41,051 nt of DNA, from the IMG/VR virus record IMGVR_UViG_3300030107_006102, positions 1 to 41,051 of that record. One strand, given 5' to 3'. The notes below the pieces were generated by a model. That model saw nothing but the letters and a program-made list of their open reading frames with translations. It was not told where the DNA came from and ran no database searches. The stretch's first letter is position 1; each line of letters starts with the position of its first letter. The DNA is from a virus. Positions 39,881-41,051 of this stretch are shown here, piece by piece. Both the position numbers and the translations under genes were made by a program.

Positions 39881-40564
39881 ATGAATATCCATATAGATTT
39901 ACCACTTAATATAGAAGTTCCCGACTCTGAAACAGATTTCAGATTGGGATTGATGTTCAGAGAAAGTCTGGAAAAAGATAGTGGAATGTTGTTTATATTT
40001 GATAGTGTAGAGCAACAATCTTTTCATATGAAAAATACCAAGATTCCTTTGGATATTGCATTCATTAAGGAAGATGGGACAGTTGATAGTATTAAAGAAT
40101 TAAAACCACATAATCCTCTTCCAGTTTACTCTTTTGGTGAAATTAAATATGCATTAGAAGTAAATAGAGGATGGTTTGAAGAGCATAATGTTAGAATAGG
40201 TGATAAGATACTTGAGGAGGTAGTTGATAATTACAACACTTCTGATTGGAGAGATGATTTTAAACCAACAGAAATTGAGTCTATTGATATAATTAAACCA
40301 GAACCTATGGTTTCACCTAAATCAAATATTCCTTATGAAGATTTAGCAGAAGCAACTAGAATTGCACCTAAGGTTGGTAATATAATTGATGTGTATTTGG
40401 CATGGAGAGGTCAAAATTATATGTTAAAGACATTTTTTCCTCAAGTAACAACACCATCAAGAAAAGAAATTAGAGATCAAATTCATAAAGTATATCCAGG
40501 TGCTAAGATCTGGAATTATCAAGTGTCTACATATAAACCAGGCGAACCATTATTAATGAATTAG
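39881..40564 (+). CDS. DUF192 (COG1430) family protein with C-terminal extension
   Basis: The N-terminal part (about 18-85) matches the DUF192 pattern: R-L-G-L-M-F-R-E-S-L near 22 (family R-x-x-G-L-M-x-R), D-S-G-M-L-F-I-F-D near 33, then S-F-H-M-K-N-T-K-I-P-L-D-I-A-F-I near 47 (family F-W-M-K-N-T-x-I-P-L-D-I-A-F). The usual Trp before Met is His here. The rest (about 110-227) is unrelated to the core: an acidic linker (W-R-D-D-F-K-P-T-E-I-E-S-I-D-I-I-K-P-E-P) and a globular-looking tail with Y-L-A-W-R-G-Q-N-Y-M-L-K and V-Y-P-G-A-K-I-W-N-Y. DUF192 proteins are of unknown biochemical role. In marine T4-like phages such a gene commonly precedes gp17, with which it is spaced by 1 nt here. Confidence 0.8.
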   Translation: MNIHIDLPLNIEVPDSETDFRLGLMFRESLEKDSGMLFIFDSVEQQSFHMKNTKIPLDIAFIKEDGTVDSIKELKPHNPLPVYSFGEIKYALEVNRGWFEEHNVRIGDKILEEVVDNYNTSDWRDDFKPTEIESIDIIKPEPMVSPKSNIPYEDLAEATRIAPKVGNIIDVYLAWRGQNYMLKTFFPQVTTPSRKEIRDQIHKVYPGAKIWNYQVSTYKPGEPLLMN

Positions 40565-40565
40565 T

Positions 40566-41051
40566 ATGGCAATTGATGAAGTCTATCTTGGTAATCCGCT
40601 TTTAAAGAAAGCCAATGTCCAACAAGAATTTACGAAAGAACAAATTCTTGAGTTTATGGCATGTAAGAATGATCCAGTATATTTTGCAAAAAATCATGTA
40701 AAGATTGTAAGTTTGGATGAAGGTCTTGTACCTTTTGAACCATATGATTTTCAAGAGAGATTAATTACTAATTTTCATGAGAATAGATTTAATATTTGTA
40801 AGATGCCTCGTCAGACTGGTAAGTCTACAACATCGGTATCATACTTATTACATTATGCGGTATTTAATGATAATGTAAATATTGGTATTCTTGCTAACAA
40901 GGCAGCAACTGCTAGAGACTTGCTAGGTAGATTGCAGACTGCATATGAAAACTTACCTAAATGGATGCAGCAAGGAATCATATCATGGAATAAAGGTTCA
41001 TTGGAGTTAGAAAATGGTAGTAAAATCTTGGCGGCTTCCACTAGTGCTAGT
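40566..41051 (+). CDS. 17: Terminase large subunit gp17 (5' part; cut by window end)
   Basis: ATG 40566 is 1 nt after the upstream TAG, and the frame stays open to the end (162 codons); about three quarters of the gene lies outside, since T4 gp17 has 610 residues. The visible part carries an adenine-binding Y-D-F-Q at 60-63 and the Walker A motif P-R-Q-T-G-K-S-T at 81-88 (T4 S-R-Q-L-G-K-T-T, lysine 166). Downstream N-I-G-I-L-A-N-K-A-A-T-A-R-D-L is the family context. It powers DNA packaging with ATP and cuts the concatemer. No SD is obvious. The catalytic glutamate and nuclease domain are outside the window. Confidence 0.93.
   Translation, partial: MAIDEVYLGNPLLKKANVQQEFTKEQILEFMACKNDPVYFAKNHVKIVSLDEGLVPFEPYDFQERLITNFHENRFNICKMPRQTGKSTTSVSYLLHYAVFNDNVNIGILANKAATARDLLGRLQTAYENLPKWMQQGIISWNKGSLELENGSKILAASTSAS

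Noticed and set aside
39868-39909. 13-codon ORF starting at the ATG in the hairpin loop upstream of the DUF192 gene
   Set aside because: Very short and the loop ATG lies inside the hairpin; no sign of a real product. Overlap with the DUF192 start is more likely accidental.
1-41051. tRNA genes, insertion sequences, integrase/att sites, CRISPR arrays or photosynthesis genes (psbA, psbD)
   Set aside because: I looked for cloverleaf, terminal inverted repeat, recombinase and known photosystem patterns and saw none.

Overview
The window looks like the late structural region of a marine T4-like cyanomyovirus genome, probably from a phage of an AT-rich host such as Prochlorococcus. Visible grounds: all genes lie on the + strand, packed with 1-60 nt overlaps or very short gaps; the DNA is strongly AT-rich; T4-type late promoter octamers (TATAAATA-like) recur just upstream of late genes; and the virion genes follow T4 order (25, 6, 7-like, 8, then 13, 14, 15, 16, 17). 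The auxiliary genes (PurS, a Ycf35/DUF1257 protein with its DUF2997 partner, DUF192) point to a cyanobacterial host rather than an enteric one. A pelagiphage is a less likely alternative. Host assignment is inference.

Layout. 1-1000: end of a GT-A-like glycosyltransferase, a 28-aa membrane peptide, a small basic protein, a clear intrinsic terminator and a 63-aa hypothetical. 1004-28132: baseplate and fibre block with gp25, gp6, a giant 4504-aa gp7-like protein, a 714-aa tail-fibre-like protein, gp8 and a 2491-aa DUF4815 protein in the place where T4 has gp9-gp12. 28132-33214: neck and tail-completion block with two small proteins, gp13, an enlarged gp14 (854 aa) and gp15. 33217-41051: gp16 (small terminase), then about 6.9 kb not found between 16 and 17 in T4 (a 1267-aa coiled-coil/beta-helix protein, three small structural-type proteins, DUF2997, Ycf35, a His-rich peptide, a secreted glycine-zipper protein, PurS, DUF192), then the 5' end of gp17 (large terminase) cut by the window edge.

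How they work together. gp25, gp6 and the N-terminus of the giant protein correspond to the core wedge of contractile-tail baseplates. gp8 and the DUF4815 protein should build the outer baseplate, and the 714-aa protein with its C1q/TNF-like C-terminus is a candidate host-contact fibre. gp13, gp14 and gp15 form the neck and close the tail; gp16 and gp17 package DNA. The accessory genes between 16 and 17 would be expressed late with the structural genes and probably adjust host purine supply and other host functions.

The most unusual feature is that the same short beta-rich sequence modules recur within and between at least six virion proteins: a G-x-G-Y...P-x-V module, an 'IGxExM...RGxxGT' module, a 'HGLxxGD...YYV...FKLS' module and a 'TC...YPRxxDP...NVG' module. 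This suggests domain shuffling has expanded gp7, gp14, gp15, gp8 and the fibres from a shared pool of parts.
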